Source: Planctomycetota bacterium
GTDB lineage: Bacteria > Planctomycetota > UBA1135 > GCA-002686595
Reading direction: 5' to 3'
NCBI GenBank assembly: GCA_012959525.1
Contig: DUDB01000061.1
Location: forward strand, 173,514 to 237,513
Length of the DNA stretch: 64,000 bases
The notes below the pieces were generated by a model. It was not told the DNA's origin. It ran no database searches and was given only the letters and a program-made list of their open reading frames with translations. The translations under genes and the position numbers were made by a program. This document shows positions 1-9,561 of the stretch, one piece after another. Each line of letters starts with the position of its first letter. Position 1 is the first letter of the stretch.

Positions 1-2
1 GA

Positions 3-1784
3 ACACGAGTCCTCCTTTGCACTCCGCCCCCAATGTTCCCAGATGCGTCTGGCTTGGCTCCGGAGCGACGGGCCGACCTTGCAGAGCGAGCTCCACGTCT
101 GAAACAGATTGGTCAAGCCCTACGGCAAGTCGCACGGGGCAAGAAGGCCATCGAGTATCACGATCTGGCCCGTGTGTTTACTGCCGCTGAAACCGTGGAC
201 GGGGTACACACTTCGCCGTTCGGTGCAAGGGCGCTGGCCCAACGGTTGGCGGAAGCGGTCCTCGCCAAGCGAGGCAAGGGCCTCCCCTCAACGGGAAACA
301 CTGCGCTGGGCGCGGAGCTGGAGGCGAACCTGGTGAACCTCTCGACGAGTGACTATCACGGGTTCGAGAGGATGGACTTCAACCTGCCCAAGTCTGGTGC
401 GGCCTGCATTCTTGTCGCACCCCACGAAGGGCTGCGCGGTCGCCCATGGCTCTGGCGCATGCGCTTCTTTGGGCATGAACCCGCCCTCGAATTGGAACTG
501 CTCGATCGCGGTATGTACCTGGCGTATGTCGACGTGGCTGGCCTCTATGGAAGCCCCGAGGCGCTCCGGCGCATGACGGAGTTCTACGATCTTCTGCGCC
601 AGGACGACGGTCCGCGCCTCTCAAGCCAACCTGTTCTGATGGGAATGAGCCGGGGCGGACTGCCTGCTCTGCACTGGGCCACGGTGAATCCCAAGAAGAT
701 AGCTGGTCTGTACGTGGACAACGGGGTCTTTGATCTCTCCACCTGGCCAGGGGGAAAGGACGGACAGCGCAGGGAGGCCGAGTGGGCTGAGGCCCTGAAA
801 GCGTGGGGTTGGAACGAGGAGGAAGGCATGCGCGTGGCAGGCCAACTGGTCGCCAAGTCTCAGCGCCCGGCCAAGGAGGGGGTGCCGCTCTTCGTTGCCG
901 TGGGCCTGGCGGACGAAGTCGTTCCTCCTAGCCGCAACAGCCTGCGCCTGGCCCAGGCATGGGAGCGGCGTGGCGGCCCCGTGTACCACTGGCCCAAGCC
1001 CGGCGCAAAGCACCACCCCCACGGCGTGCATCCCCCCGCCTCCTTGCGCCGTTCGATTCTGACCGTACTGGGACATTCGACAATGCCCACGGTGCGCGCT
1101 GTTCCCTCTGCGGAGTACCGAGGCAGCGCAGCGGGCTGGGGCGGCGGGACCTGGTGGGACGAGCTGGCCAAGTTGCAGGCTCTCGGCCGTGAACATCCGG
1201 AGGCCACAGTGGTCTTCTTGGGCGATTCCATCACCCAGTCACTCTCAGGCGCCGGCGATCGCGTGGCCCACGAGGGAGGAACCGGGCCCTTCCATCGTGA
1301 CTTCGGAGCCTCCAAGGCAATCAACTTGGGGGTCAGCGGAGATCGCACGGAACACCTCTTGTACCGCATCAAGCACGGTGCCTTGGCTTCCATGAATCCC
1401 CGGGTGATCGTGCTGCAGATCGGGGTGAACAACGTGGCCGCCGCGGGTCACACGGCACGCGAGACCGCGGCGGGCATCGAAGCCGTGGTGGCCTCCCTGC
1501 GCGAAAGCGAACCCCAGGCCAAGATCGTGGTCTGTGGTCCATTCCCCGCAGGCGCCACACCCGATGACCCCCGCCGCATTTGCATCAACGCAATCCACGA
1601 TCGACTCAAAGCTCTCAACAAGGACAAGTCGGTTCTTTATGTGGACCTGCGCAAGGTATTCCTGGATGTCCGCCGTATCCCCAATGGCAACATGGCCGGC
1701 GACGCCTTGCATATTTCGCCCGCGGGCAAGGAAGCCTGGCTCTCGGTTCTCTATTTCTCCGTCATGGACATGTTGAGCCGCTGA
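3..1784 (+). CDS. Multi-domain hydrolase, SGNH (partial) - alpha/beta hydrolase - SGNH, 5' truncated
   Basis: The frame is open to the left edge. The ten codons before the first Met (position 33) encode TRVLLCTPPP, a typical SGNH beta-strand, so the gene starts outside the window. Numbered from that Met, residues 1-78 are the end of one SGNH/GDSL esterase domain with its block-V Asp/His pair (DGVHTSP, D56, H59). Residues about 100-345 form an alpha/beta hydrolase with nucleophile elbow GMSRGG (S206), a likely acid in GLADEVV (D294) and a His cluster near 327. Residues about 375-583 are a complete SGNH domain with GDSIT (S399), GxNN (IGVNN) and D557-A-L-H560. It is probably a secreted or periplasmic carbohydrate esterase that removes acyl groups from glycans, an inference from family. 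No signal peptide can be seen because the N-terminus is missing. Confidence 0.85.
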   Translation, partial: TRVLLCTPPPMFPDASGLAPERRADLAERAPRLKQIGQALRQVARGKKAIEYHDLARVFTAAETVDGVHTSPFGARALAQRLAEAVLAKRGKGLPSTGNTALGAELEANLVNLSTSDYHGFERMDFNLPKSGAACILVAPHEGLRGRPWLWRMRFFGHEPALELELLDRGMYLAYVDVAGLYGSPEALRRMTEFYDLLRQDDGPRLSSQPVLMGMSRGGLPALHWATVNPKKIAGLYVDNGVFDLSTWPGGKDGQRREAEWAEALKAWGWNEEEGMRVAGQLVAKSQRPAKEGVPLFVAVGLADEVVPPSRNSLRLAQAWERRGGPVYHWPKPGAKHHPHGVHPPASLRRSILTVLGHSTMPTVRAVPSAEYRGSAAGWGGGTWWDELAKLQALGREHPEATVVFLGDSITQSLSGAGDRVAHEGGTGPFHRDFGASKAINLGVSGDRTEHLLYRIKHGALASMNPRVIVLQIGVNNVAAAGHTARETAAGIEAVVASLRESEPQAKIVVCGPFPAGATPDDPRRICINAIHDRLKALNKDKSVLYVDLRKVFLDVRRIPNGNMAGDALHISPAGKEAWLSVLYFSVMDMLSR

Positions 1785-1862
1785 TCGACTCGCCGTTCGA
1801 CTCACGCTTGCATGCTCTGCGCTGGTCGTGCAACTCAGTCCACATTTTTCCAGGAGCGCCCC

Positions 1863-2222
1863 ATGGAATCGACGAAACGGCAAGGGCCTGTCTTGGTCAT
1901 CTGCCGCTACAAGCCCCGCGATGGTAGAGACGACGACGTGCGGGCTTTGGTCGCTCGGCATGCGCCCGTCCTCATCGCCGAGAGCCTGGTCACGGACAGG
2001 CCCTTTGTGCACGCGACAGCCGCGGACGGCTCTCTCTTGGAGATATTCGAGTGGAGATCGGAAGAGGCTTCCCGTTCGGCCCACTCCAACCCCGCCGTGA
2101 TGGAAATCTGGGGAGGGTTGGCAGAGTGCGCCAGCTTTGCACCCCTGGCCGAACTACCAGAAACTCAAAACCCATTCGCCCATTTCACGCCTCTGGACCC
2201 CGATCCCGCCTCTGGTGTGTAG
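1863..2222 (+). CDS. Small ABM-like (dimeric alpha/beta barrel) protein
   Basis: A 119-residue cytoplasmic-looking protein. The start at 1863 is preceded by AGGAG about seven bases upstream, which is why I chose it over the in-frame ATG at 1812. Features such as LVICRYKPRDG, a central A-x-D-G-x-L-L-E-I-F-E-W strand and HSNPAVMEIW resemble the ferredoxin-like fold of antibiotic-biosynthesis-monooxygenase or NIPSNAP-type proteins, which bind small hydrophobic substrates as dimers. No catalytic residues can be assigned. It sits 78 bases after the esterase gene and 62 bases before the PQQ lipoprotein, so it may be co-transcribed. The function is unknown and the fold call is tentative. Confidence 0.6.
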   Translation: MESTKRQGPVLVICRYKPRDGRDDDVRALVARHAPVLIAESLVTDRPFVHATAADGSLLEIFEWRSEEASRSAHSNPAVMEIWGGLAECASFAPLAELPETQNPFAHFTPLDPDPASGV

Positions 2223-2284
2223 GAATCATGCAAGCCGCATCGCCTTCCCTGGCGCAATCCACTTCGCGGCTGGAAGATGCACCA

Positions 2285-3757
2285 ATGACACGATCTCTGC
2301 TCTTGCTCCTGTGCCTCTCCTGCGCACCCCAACCCGCACGCCCGACCGTCCAGCCGAGCCCGTTGGAGTCCCAGCCGGCCTTCCGACCTGAGCCGCCCGA
2401 GTGGGGAGGCTTCCGCGGCAACAACAGTACAGGGATCGCAGTCAACGCGGTGCTACCCGACGTGCTCGACACGGAGACCAACCTCCTGTGGCGAACCGAG
2501 ATCCCCAAGGGCTACTCCTCGCCCACGATCTGTGGTGAGCGAGTGTTCATCACGGGAGCCGACAAGGAGCATCTCTTCACGCTTTGCCTTGACCGCAACA
2601 ATGGCGAAGTTCAATGGAAAGCCAGCTTGCCCTACGACGGGAAACGGCCCGGCGCAAACTCACCTGCGGCACCCTCCCCCGTGACGGATGGGGAGCGGGT
2701 CTATTCCCTGTTTCATCACGCTGGGCTGATCACGTACGACATGGCCGGTCATGAGTTGTGGCGCAAGGACCTGGGCATCATCAACATCCCTCACGGCCTG
2801 GCCACTTCACCACTGGTGCACGAAGGCCTGCTGATTCAGATGATCGATCAGGACACCGGGTCATTCCTGGTGGGCCTCGATGCCGCGACCGGCGAGGAGC
2901 GCTGGCGGACGGAACGCAACAACGTCACCCACTCTTACTCCACACCGACCCTCTACACCCCCACCGAGGGCAATCCTCAGATCATCGTTTCAGGTTCATT
3001 CCAGATAGCCGGTTACTCACCTCGTGATGGCTCCAAGTTGTGGTGGGTCGATGGCGGTGCCTGGCAAACGAAGGCGGTGCCAGTGATCGACGGGGACCTC
3101 TGCATCGTCAACTCCTTCATGCTCTCCACCTCTGAAATGGGTATCCCCAAATTCAGCGGGACTTTTGAAGAACTACTCGAGCTGCGTGACGAGAACGACA
3201 ACGGCTTCCTGGACCGTGAGGAGTGGGATCATGAGCTCGTCCAGCAGATCTGGTTCATTCTGGACCTGAATGGCGATTCGCTCCTGGATTCTGCCGACTG
3301 GGACTACGCCCTGGCCACCACCCGCGCCCTTGGCGGGCTCTTCGCCATCCAACTCGGTGGCACCGGAAACGTCACCGACACCCATGTGCGCTGGTTCGCG
3401 GACGACCGGCGCGGGCTGCCGGACATTCCCTCACCTCTTGTCCTGGATGGGACGATCTACATGATCAAACGCGGTGGTATCTTCACGGCATTGGAGGCGG
3501 CCACGGGGAGGGTGCTCCAGCGAGGACGCGTGGGAGAGTCCGACGCCTACTACGCGTCACCCGTGGCGGCTGGCAAGCGCATTCTCCTGGCCAGCCAGTC
3601 CGGCCAACTCCTGCTCCTCGATGCCGATGAGGGCTGGGAAGAAATCTCAGCAGGAAGCGTGGACGAAGAAGTTTGGTCTACTCCCGCCGTCGCAGGACAG
3701 CACGTAGTCGTGCGCTCTCAAAGCGCCCTCTATTGCTTCGGTCCTGATCCCGGTTAG
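2285..3757 (+). CDS. PQQ-type beta-propeller lipoprotein with EF-hand insert
   Basis: I chose the start at 2285 because it gives a lipoprotein signal, MTRSLLLLLCLSC, with a lipobox ending LCLS|C. Starts at 2228 or 2051 would bury it. The 490-residue product has PQQ/BamB-like propeller repeats, for example NLLWRTEIPKGYSSPTIC, VQWKASLPYDG and the SPLV-x-EGLLIQM / DAATGEERWRT pattern. This is the family of secreted outer-membrane-protein-assembly-like propellers common in Planctomycetota. Around residues 296-340 two EF-hand loops interrupt the propeller (DENDNGFLDREE and DLNGDSLLDSAD), suggesting calcium binding. There is no sign of a dehydrogenase active site, so I call it a structural or binding propeller, not an alcohol dehydrogenase. 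Confidence 0.85.
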   Translation: MTRSLLLLLCLSCAPQPARPTVQPSPLESQPAFRPEPPEWGGFRGNNSTGIAVNAVLPDVLDTETNLLWRTEIPKGYSSPTICGERVFITGADKEHLFTLCLDRNNGEVQWKASLPYDGKRPGANSPAAPSPVTDGERVYSLFHHAGLITYDMAGHELWRKDLGIINIPHGLATSPLVHEGLLIQMIDQDTGSFLVGLDAATGEERWRTERNNVTHSYSTPTLYTPTEGNPQIIVSGSFQIAGYSPRDGSKLWWVDGGAWQTKAVPVIDGDLCIVNSFMLSTSEMGIPKFSGTFEELLELRDENDNGFLDREEWDHELVQQIWFILDLNGDSLLDSADWDYALATTRALGGLFAIQLGGTGNVTDTHVRWFADDRRGLPDIPSPLVLDGTIYMIKRGGIFTALEAATGRVLQRGRVGESDAYYASPVAAGKRILLASQSGQLLLLDADEGWEEISAGSVDEEVWSTPAVAGQHVVVRSQSALYCFGPDPG

Positions 3758-3780
3758 GCGGTTTTTGGATCGAAGAGGCG

Positions 3781-6700
3781 TCAGTCTTCACGACTCAGAA
3801 TGACACGGATCAGGGGAATCCAATCCTCACATCCATCTGAAGCGGTCAGGATTTCTTCGACGCCCCCCGGAGTACCAGCCGCCTGCATGATGCGAGCCTT
3901 GGCAAAGGTGATCCGCGCCCCGACGTAGGGCCTGTTGCGCTCATCTGTATCCATTGGATCCAGCTGGGCAAGGCTGGCCCGCGCTTCATCCAAGCGACCC
4001 GCCCGACATAGGGCCAAGGACAGGACGAACGGTGGGCTAGCACCGTACGCATTCCAATTATTCCAGATGAACTCTCTTACGGTCAAATCGCTGCCTTCCT
4101 TGCGGTCAGTCCATTGGGTTTCGTACCACGCCATGGGCAAGCGGGGTATGCGCGCCGCCTCGCGCAACTCCATGACCCGTTCCGGGTCTCCGTCGCGTAC
4201 GGCCTGAATCCGATCGGCCATTGCCTGGACCCAACCTGCGGCCTCCATCGCTCCTGCCAATGGACTCGTGCTACATGCGTCCACAAAAGCCTCAACCAGC
4301 TTGAGTAGATCGGGGCCATGGGAGCCCGGAGGAACCAATGGCCACTTTCTCAGGTGTTCACCTAGGTCGTCGAAGGCGAGCGGAAGTGCGGCACCGAGAC
4401 CGTCAAGATAGGCTCGCCATCGCTGCGACATCAACTCACCTGCATCTTCGAAGCGGCCCTGAAACAGGTAGGTCTCGTACAAACCCCGAAGTGCCGTGAA
4501 GCGTAGCGGGTCGGATGGCAGCAGACAGCGATCCATATCCACCAGCAAGTCCACAAGGAGGGCCCGCTTGTTCTCATGCCTATCGCATAGCCCTTCTCCC
4601 ACGGCCTGATTCAAGCGCGCGTGTAGCGTCAACCGACTGTCCGGACCGACAGACGCCATTAGGCTGGAAACCGCCCTCTCAAAAAGCGGGCGAATGCGCT
4701 GAAGGTGGTACTCCTCGCCGTTTTCCACGTGCAAATCTTCAGAGGCCAGATGGATGGTAGAAGTCCCCATGCCAAACTCCGCAATCCCCGCGCGTACGTC
4801 ATTGGCGCCAGAGGATCTCTCGACCCGCTTCTTAAGGGTGCCGTACAGGCCTAGGGTCGCCAAGTGGTCGCCGAGCTTGTAGTTCACCCAGGCCTCAAAG
4901 GCGAGCGCGTCCAGAACCCAGTGATGATCGGGACCCAGGAGCCCCTCCATTCGGCTGACTGCATTGTGAGCCGACTCCGCAAGGCCGGGGGTAACGCCTT
5001 GCAGTTCGACGTTCAGACGCATGACCAAGAGTTCAAGGTATTGGGTCTTCGACTCCCCCCCCCAAGCAGGATGAGAGACTGACAAATCGAACGCCAAATC
5101 CTGCACTGACTGACCGCCCAGAAGGTCCTCAACTTCCGCTCCCGATGTTCCGAGCAACCAGGAATTGACCCACGAATAACCCAACACCTCTGCCCTGAGG
5201 CGCGCGGAATACTCGTCAGTAAGTGTCGACAAGATCTTGGCCGCCCGGACTTGACGCGCCACGGCGCCTTCAAGGTCGCCAATGCGCTCCCTGTAGTAGG
5301 AGTCCGTCAACAAGATATGCGCGCGAGCGTGGGGATCGGCGGCATGCTCGTCTTCCTCAAGCCCTAGGGCCAATTCCAGTAGGTCCAGCCCTGGCTCCAG
5401 CAGGCCCCGCTCACAGAAGAGGCCCCCCGCGCTTGAGATCACCGAGGTCCTGAATTTTAGCCCGACATCCTCCTCTGCAGACACTCTTCGCAGATCATCC
5501 ACCAGACTGTTCACTCTCTCCTGGTCGAAGTGCGTCACACCCGTGCCTACAACCTGAATGATGGTCGTCGTCAATTCCAGGGCCCGTTCCGCCTGCGCCC
5601 TCAAGGTAGCCTGTCGATTGGTAACGAGTATGGCGCCAGCGATAAAGACCGCCGTCATGGTTCCCAACAGGGCCGCGCGCCGGTACTTGCGGCCGACCAA
5701 GGCCAGACGCCGCTTTATTGCCAGACCCGCTACAGGTTGGCCGCCGAGGGCGCACTCCAGATCCTGGGCAAGGGCACCGGCATCCTGATAGCGATTCTCT
5801 GGATCTTTCTCCAGGCAACGCCCGACAATGGAGCGCAGAGACCGCGACTCGGAACGAGTGAACCCGCCCAGAATACGAGGGATGGGTCCGGGTTCTTCGT
5901 CCAGAATGCAACGCATGACGGATGCCGGTGATCCGCTCCCAAATGGACGGCTCAGCGTGAGAGTCTCGAACAGGATCGCACCCAGAGCGAACACGTCCGA
6001 TCGCTCGTCAGCCCCACGCCGATCGCCACGGGCAAGCTCGGGACTCATGTATGCGGGGGTTCCCAAAACTTGGAGGGTTCGGGTCAGGGAAGGGTCATCC
6101 TGAATTCTCGCCAACCCAAAGTCCGTCACCTTCAAGCTCAGGTCATTTGCAATGAGGAGATTTGCAGGCTTGAGATCCAGGTGCAGAACGCCGGCCGCAT
6201 GCAAGGCACTGACTCCGCGTACGGCACTCAGTAGGCGGGCGACGATGGCGGGCGCATTCCATTGGGCTTGCCCCTCTCGATACTCGGTCAGCTCATCGGC
6301 AAGGGTAAGCCCCGCTCCCACCAGATTAGTGACGAGCGCTAAGATGCCCTCCTCCTCGATCCTACCGGTGATCCCGACAAGAGATGGATGATGCACGCGC
6401 GATGCAGCTTCCACCTCCACCTTCAGGCGCCGAACACCCTCAGGACTGGACTGGTACAGGGGATGAATGATCTTGAGCGCCACGCTGCGGCCCTCGGGAT
6501 CTTCTGCGGCCCAGACGGTGCCTGTCGTTCCTTGGCCGAGCCTCTTGGCCAGGATGTAAGGTCCGACCTTCTCTCCCGCGCTGTAGCGAGACGAGGTGGC
6601 GCTCAGGCGGGACAGTTCTAGCAGTTCGGCGATACGCTTCCGCAGGGGGTCGCGTAGGTGCGGCGGCGCCTCTTCAATGATGGTGCGCGCCAGATCCTGG

Positions 6701-6867
6701 GCCTCAGCGTCGTCTCTCCCCAACCCGTCCAACCATTTGGCCAACAAGGAATCGACCGTCACATTCTCCTCACATTGCACGCCCTCTCCATGCTCCGGGC
6801 GTTCTTGGCTTTCTTTCACGGGAGATGAACCGAGCCCATCCCGCTTTTGAGTCTGCCGTTTTGCCAT
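3781..6867 (-). CDS. Transmembrane Ser/Thr protein kinase with large C-terminal sensor region
   Basis: The start is set at MAKRQTQK (6867), which has GGAAG about five bases upstream. A longer form from 6921 is possible. The product is 1028 residues. The kinase domain spans about 103-375, with glycine loop GQGTTG (111-116), VALK lysine K132, catalytic loop H229-L-D231-LKPAN, DFG 249-251 and SPE 275-277. The usual HRD arginine is Leu. A single membrane helix lies near 397-415, preceded by basic residues. The remaining about 600 residues, probably extracytoplasmic, are helical and TPR-like. This is the PknB-like receptor-kinase architecture typical of Planctomycetota, where such kinases sense envelope signals. 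The gene is convergent with the PQQ protein and has no sigma factor beside it. Confidence 0.9.
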   Translation of the reverse strand: MAKRQTQKRDGLGSSPVKESQERPEHGEGVQCEENVTVDSLLAKWLDGLGRDDAEAQDLARTIIEEAPPHLRDPLRKRIAELLELSRLSATSSRYSAGEKVGPYILAKRLGQGTTGTVWAAEDPEGRSVALKIIHPLYQSSPEGVRRLKVEVEAASRVHHPSLVGITGRIEEEGILALVTNLVGAGLTLADELTEYREGQAQWNAPAIVARLLSAVRGVSALHAAGVLHLDLKPANLLIANDLSLKVTDFGLARIQDDPSLTRTLQVLGTPAYMSPELARGDRRGADERSDVFALGAILFETLTLSRPFGSGSPASVMRCILDEEPGPIPRILGGFTRSESRSLRSIVGRCLEKDPENRYQDAGALAQDLECALGGQPVAGLAIKRRLALVGRKYRRAALLGTMTAVFIAGAILVTNRQATLRAQAERALELTTTIIQVVGTGVTHFDQERVNSLVDDLRRVSAEEDVGLKFRTSVISSAGGLFCERGLLEPGLDLLELALGLEEDEHAADPHARAHILLTDSYYRERIGDLEGAVARQVRAAKILSTLTDEYSARLRAEVLGYSWVNSWLLGTSGAEVEDLLGGQSVQDLAFDLSVSHPAWGGESKTQYLELLVMRLNVELQGVTPGLAESAHNAVSRMEGLLGPDHHWVLDALAFEAWVNYKLGDHLATLGLYGTLKKRVERSSGANDVRAGIAEFGMGTSTIHLASEDLHVENGEEYHLQRIRPLFERAVSSLMASVGPDSRLTLHARLNQAVGEGLCDRHENKRALLVDLLVDMDRCLLPSDPLRFTALRGLYETYLFQGRFEDAGELMSQRWRAYLDGLGAALPLAFDDLGEHLRKWPLVPPGSHGPDLLKLVEAFVDACSTSPLAGAMEAAGWVQAMADRIQAVRDGDPERVMELREAARIPRLPMAWYETQWTDRKEGSDLTVREFIWNNWNAYGASPPFVLSLALCRAGRLDEARASLAQLDPMDTDERNRPYVGARITFAKARIMQAAGTPGGVEEILTASDGCEDWIPLIRVILSRED

Positions 6868-7256
6868 TTTTCTTCCTGCCCCTGTCCGTGCCGCCTGGGG
6901 CGCAAGGAAACGCCAGCCCATTCCCCCATGCTATGCCTGCCAGAGCAGACCGGATACCCACTTCCGTGCCGTCAGGAGACGATTCCCAGGAAAGTGGGGG
7001 TGTAACTTGGAAACACCGGCGGCAGTCGGTCGCTCCCCGGAAGCAAGGAGACAGGATCTCGGCATCACGTCGCTGTAGTCAGTCGTGACCGGCAATTCCC
7101 CGTTGTCCAACTGGCTCACCAGTGGACCGAGCCAGGCTCTGCATCTTTGCCCGCCATTCACACTCGAGCCATGACGAACATACACGCAGGTGTGATCGCT
7201 ACTGCGAGGGCAAATTTTGAGTCTGGGCCGCCAGATTTGATCCGGATTCGGACTCC
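6868..7256. other. Divergent intergenic region, no gene recognised
   Basis: About 390 bases lie between the divergent kinase and CPBP genes. A minus-strand frame at 6931-7185 has no recognisable motif, signal sequence or ribosome binding site, so I do not call it. The promoters of both flanking genes should lie here, but I see no box I would defend. No tRNA-like or strong terminator structure is evident. Confidence 0.5.
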
Positions 7257-8237
7257 ATGATCAAGATGTTCCTTTCCATGTGCAAAGCTGAGAATGCTCG
7301 TGCGCCTGCCGGGCCCCTAGACAATGATGGGAGCATGGCTCACGAAGACTCCAACGGGCAATGGACTGGAACCGATGGGAACCGCACATGGCCAAGTTGG
7401 ACCGGCATGGTCGCCGCCATGCCAGGTCTGCTCCTGTTCTCCGGCGGCGCCCTGGTTCTGGCCGCGATGCTATGGGGCCCCGATGGGGTCTTCACGGGGA
7501 GTGGGATGAATGACTGGATCATGGAGTTGTCCGGGAACCTCATGGGTCTGGTGGTCATTGTCCTGCCGGGCCAGGCGTTCTTTATCCTCGCCGCACTTGT
7601 CCCGGCCCTGCTCTCGGCTCGCCCATGGAAGGAGAGACTTGGACTTCGGCGGCCAGCCCTCTCCACCCGAACCTGGCTGGCCCTTGCCCTTGCGACGCCA
7701 ACGATTCAAGTCTGCAGTGCCCTCTTTGCCAGCTTGTTCTTCGACCTGACCAAGCCCTCCTCCCACCTGGAACAGCTGAGCAACCTGCTCCTGGGGCAGA
7801 GCGGTCTAGGCCTTGTGTTGGTCGTACTCTGCGCCGCCGTCCTGCCTGGCTTGAGCGAGGAGTTGTTCTTTCGCGGCTTTGTGCGCGAGGGTCTGAGCCG
7901 TCGGCACGGGTTTGCCCTGGCCGTCCTCGTGCCCGCCGTGTTTTTCGCCGCCGCTCACATGGACCCGATGCACGCCACGGCCGTGCTGCCCTTGGGCATC
8001 TGGTTTGGAATGATAGCCTGGTGGACCCGCTCCACGATTCCCGCCATGTTGGCCCATGCCATCAACAACGCCTTCGCGATTCTTGCGGGGAACATCGCCG
8101 GGGAAGAAGCCAAAAACCAAACCGCCATCGAGTCCCTCACACAGGCCCAAGGAGTTGTGGTCGCCGCCTACGGACTGAGCTTGGTCCTCCTCATCGTAGG
8201 TCTACTGAGCCTTAGAGGGGAAAGGACCCGAGGCTAA
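7257..8237 (+). CDS. CPBP-family intramembrane metalloprotease
   Basis: A polytopic membrane protein of up to 326 residues with the CPBP (CAAX protease / Abi) signature: a Glu-Glu motif in SEELFFRGFVREG (EExxxR), FFAAAHMDPMH (FxxxH) and HAINNAF (HxxxN/B). These glutamates and histidines coordinate the catalytic zinc in this family. About eight hydrophobic segments are visible. The start is uncertain. The first in-frame Met (7257) has no ribosome binding site, and an internal Met at 7335 (MAHEDSN) is preceded closely by GGGAG. The polar stretch before the first membrane segment is compatible with either. Bacterial members cleave membrane-associated peptides or modulate secretion and self-immunity. 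The substrate here is unknown. The MFS gene starts 19 bases downstream. Confidence 0.88.
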   Translation: MIKMFLSMCKAENARAPAGPLDNDGSMAHEDSNGQWTGTDGNRTWPSWTGMVAAMPGLLLFSGGALVLAAMLWGPDGVFTGSGMNDWIMELSGNLMGLVVIVLPGQAFFILAALVPALLSARPWKERLGLRRPALSTRTWLALALATPTIQVCSALFASLFFDLTKPSSHLEQLSNLLLGQSGLGLVLVVLCAAVLPGLSEELFFRGFVREGLSRRHGFALAVLVPAVFFAAAHMDPMHATAVLPLGIWFGMIAWWTRSTIPAMLAHAINNAFAILAGNIAGEEAKNQTAIESLTQAQGVVVAAYGLSLVLLIVGLLSLRGERTRG

Positions 8238-8256
8238 GCCGGCCCCACAGGAGTCC

Positions 8257-9561
8257 ATGCCTGCCCCCCTACCCCGGTTCGCCACGATCGCCTATTGCCT
8301 TCCAGCCCTGGGTCTGGCGCTGCTAGTCCTTCCCTTGCAACTGGCTGCGCCGCGCTTCTATCACAAGGTGCACGGTCTCGACCTCACCACGCTCGCGATC
8401 ATCGTTCTGACGGTTCGGTTGTTGGACGTGCTGTTGGCTCCCGTGGTCGGGTTGGCTTCCGATCGTTTGCGCACCCGATTCGGGCGTCGACGCCCCCTCC
8501 TGGTTTTGCTGGTGATACCCCTCGCTGGGGGTGCGGCCATGACCCTGGATCCCGTTCCCGGGGCGGGCACGGTGTGGTTCACCCTCGCTTTCTCTTTGTC
8601 GTTGATTCTCACCACGGCCGTGGCTGTGACTCACGAAGCCCTGGGGCTCGATCTGATCGGCGGCCACGACCGGCGCACGCGCGTCTGGGCCCTCCGGGAT
8701 GGATGCTTCCTGCTGGCGGCGCTCATCCTGGTGCTCACGTGGAATCCGCTTGTTCCCATGGCGAGGAGCTGGCTCAGCTCATGGGTACCCATCGCCATCC
8801 CCTTCACGGTCGTTTCCGTCTTCTTGTGCGTGCGTGCCCTGCAAGAGAACCGACACTCTCAGGAAGAGGTCAGCTCCCCCTCTACCATCGGTCAAGACCT
8901 GAAGGCTGTGATGAAGAGTCGCACCCTCCTCTCCCTCTGCGGTGTGCACTCCTTGGCCATCGCCGGCCTGGCCGCCCAGTGGGCTCTCGCGCCCGCGTAC
9001 CTGGACGAGGTGGTGCGCTTGAATGGAGAAGATGCTCTGCCCACGGCACTGGTTTGTGCTCTGGCCGGGTTGATCGCATGGTCACTAATGGCTCCGAAAT
9101 GGGAGAAGCTGACTGGCTTACGGGTGGCACTATCAATCTGGATTACAGCGCATGCGGGCTGGTGGATCTTGGGCGTGGGCGACGCAAGGGGGCTCCTTCA
9201 GTTGGCAGGCCTTTCGGGATTTGCAACCGGTGGGGTGCTCTGCATGTCTTCCTCCCTCTTCGCGGACACGCCCGCCCTGGTGCGCCGGGCCCACGGTCAT
9301 CGACTGGAGGGGTTGCACTCGGGCCTGTGGATGAGCACGCGCAAGGTGCCAGCCATGGCGGCAGCCGCGTTGGCTTTATGGGCACTCCAGCACATCGGTG
9401 CGGGCAGCGAGGAGGGGGCGAGTGACGCGAACAGAAAGGTCTTACGCACCCTTTTCTCGGCCGGACCCGCCGCCTTGGGAACCATTGCACTGGCCACAAC
9501 GTATGCCGTGCGCTTGGATCGACGCCTGGCGTGTAGTCTCGACACGGCACTGGGTGATTGA
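8257..9561 (+). CDS. MFS permease, GPH/MelB-like sugar:cation symporter family
   Basis: A 434-residue protein with 12 hydrophobic segments. The N-terminal half carries LLDVLLAPVVGLASDRLRTRFGRRRPLL, which matches the membrane-2 to loop-2/3 signature of the glycoside-pentoside-hexuronide branch of the major facilitator superfamily: an Asp in helix 2, then GxxSDR and a basic RxGRRRP loop. Family members import disaccharides or uronides with Na+ or H+. The real substrate cannot be read from sequence. The gene is 19 bases after the CPBP protease, on the same strand, and probably shares its transcript. A long alternative frame inside (8295-9425) is a coding shadow. Confidence 0.8.
   Translation: MPAPLPRFATIAYCLPALGLALLVLPLQLAAPRFYHKVHGLDLTTLAIIVLTVRLLDVLLAPVVGLASDRLRTRFGRRRPLLVLLVIPLAGGAAMTLDPVPGAGTVWFTLAFSLSLILTTAVAVTHEALGLDLIGGHDRRTRVWALRDGCFLLAALILVLTWNPLVPMARSWLSSWVPIAIPFTVVSVFLCVRALQENRHSQEEVSSPSTIGQDLKAVMKSRTLLSLCGVHSLAIAGLAAQWALAPAYLDEVVRLNGEDALPTALVCALAGLIAWSLMAPKWEKLTGLRVALSIWITAHAGWWILGVGDARGLLQLAGLSGFATGGVLCMSSSLFADTPALVRRAHGHRLEGLHSGLWMSTRKVPAMAAAALALWALQHIGAGSEEGASDANRKVLRTLFSAGPAALGTIALATTYAVRLDRRLACSLDTALGD

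Noticed and set aside
6931..7185. 84-residue minus-strand frame upstream of the kinase
   Set aside because: No signal, motif, ribosome binding site or coupling. It sits in the likely promoter region.
8295..9425. 376-residue alternative frame inside the MFS gene
   Set aside because: Gly/Arg/Pro-rich translation with no membrane segments. The in-frame MFS reading has full family signatures.
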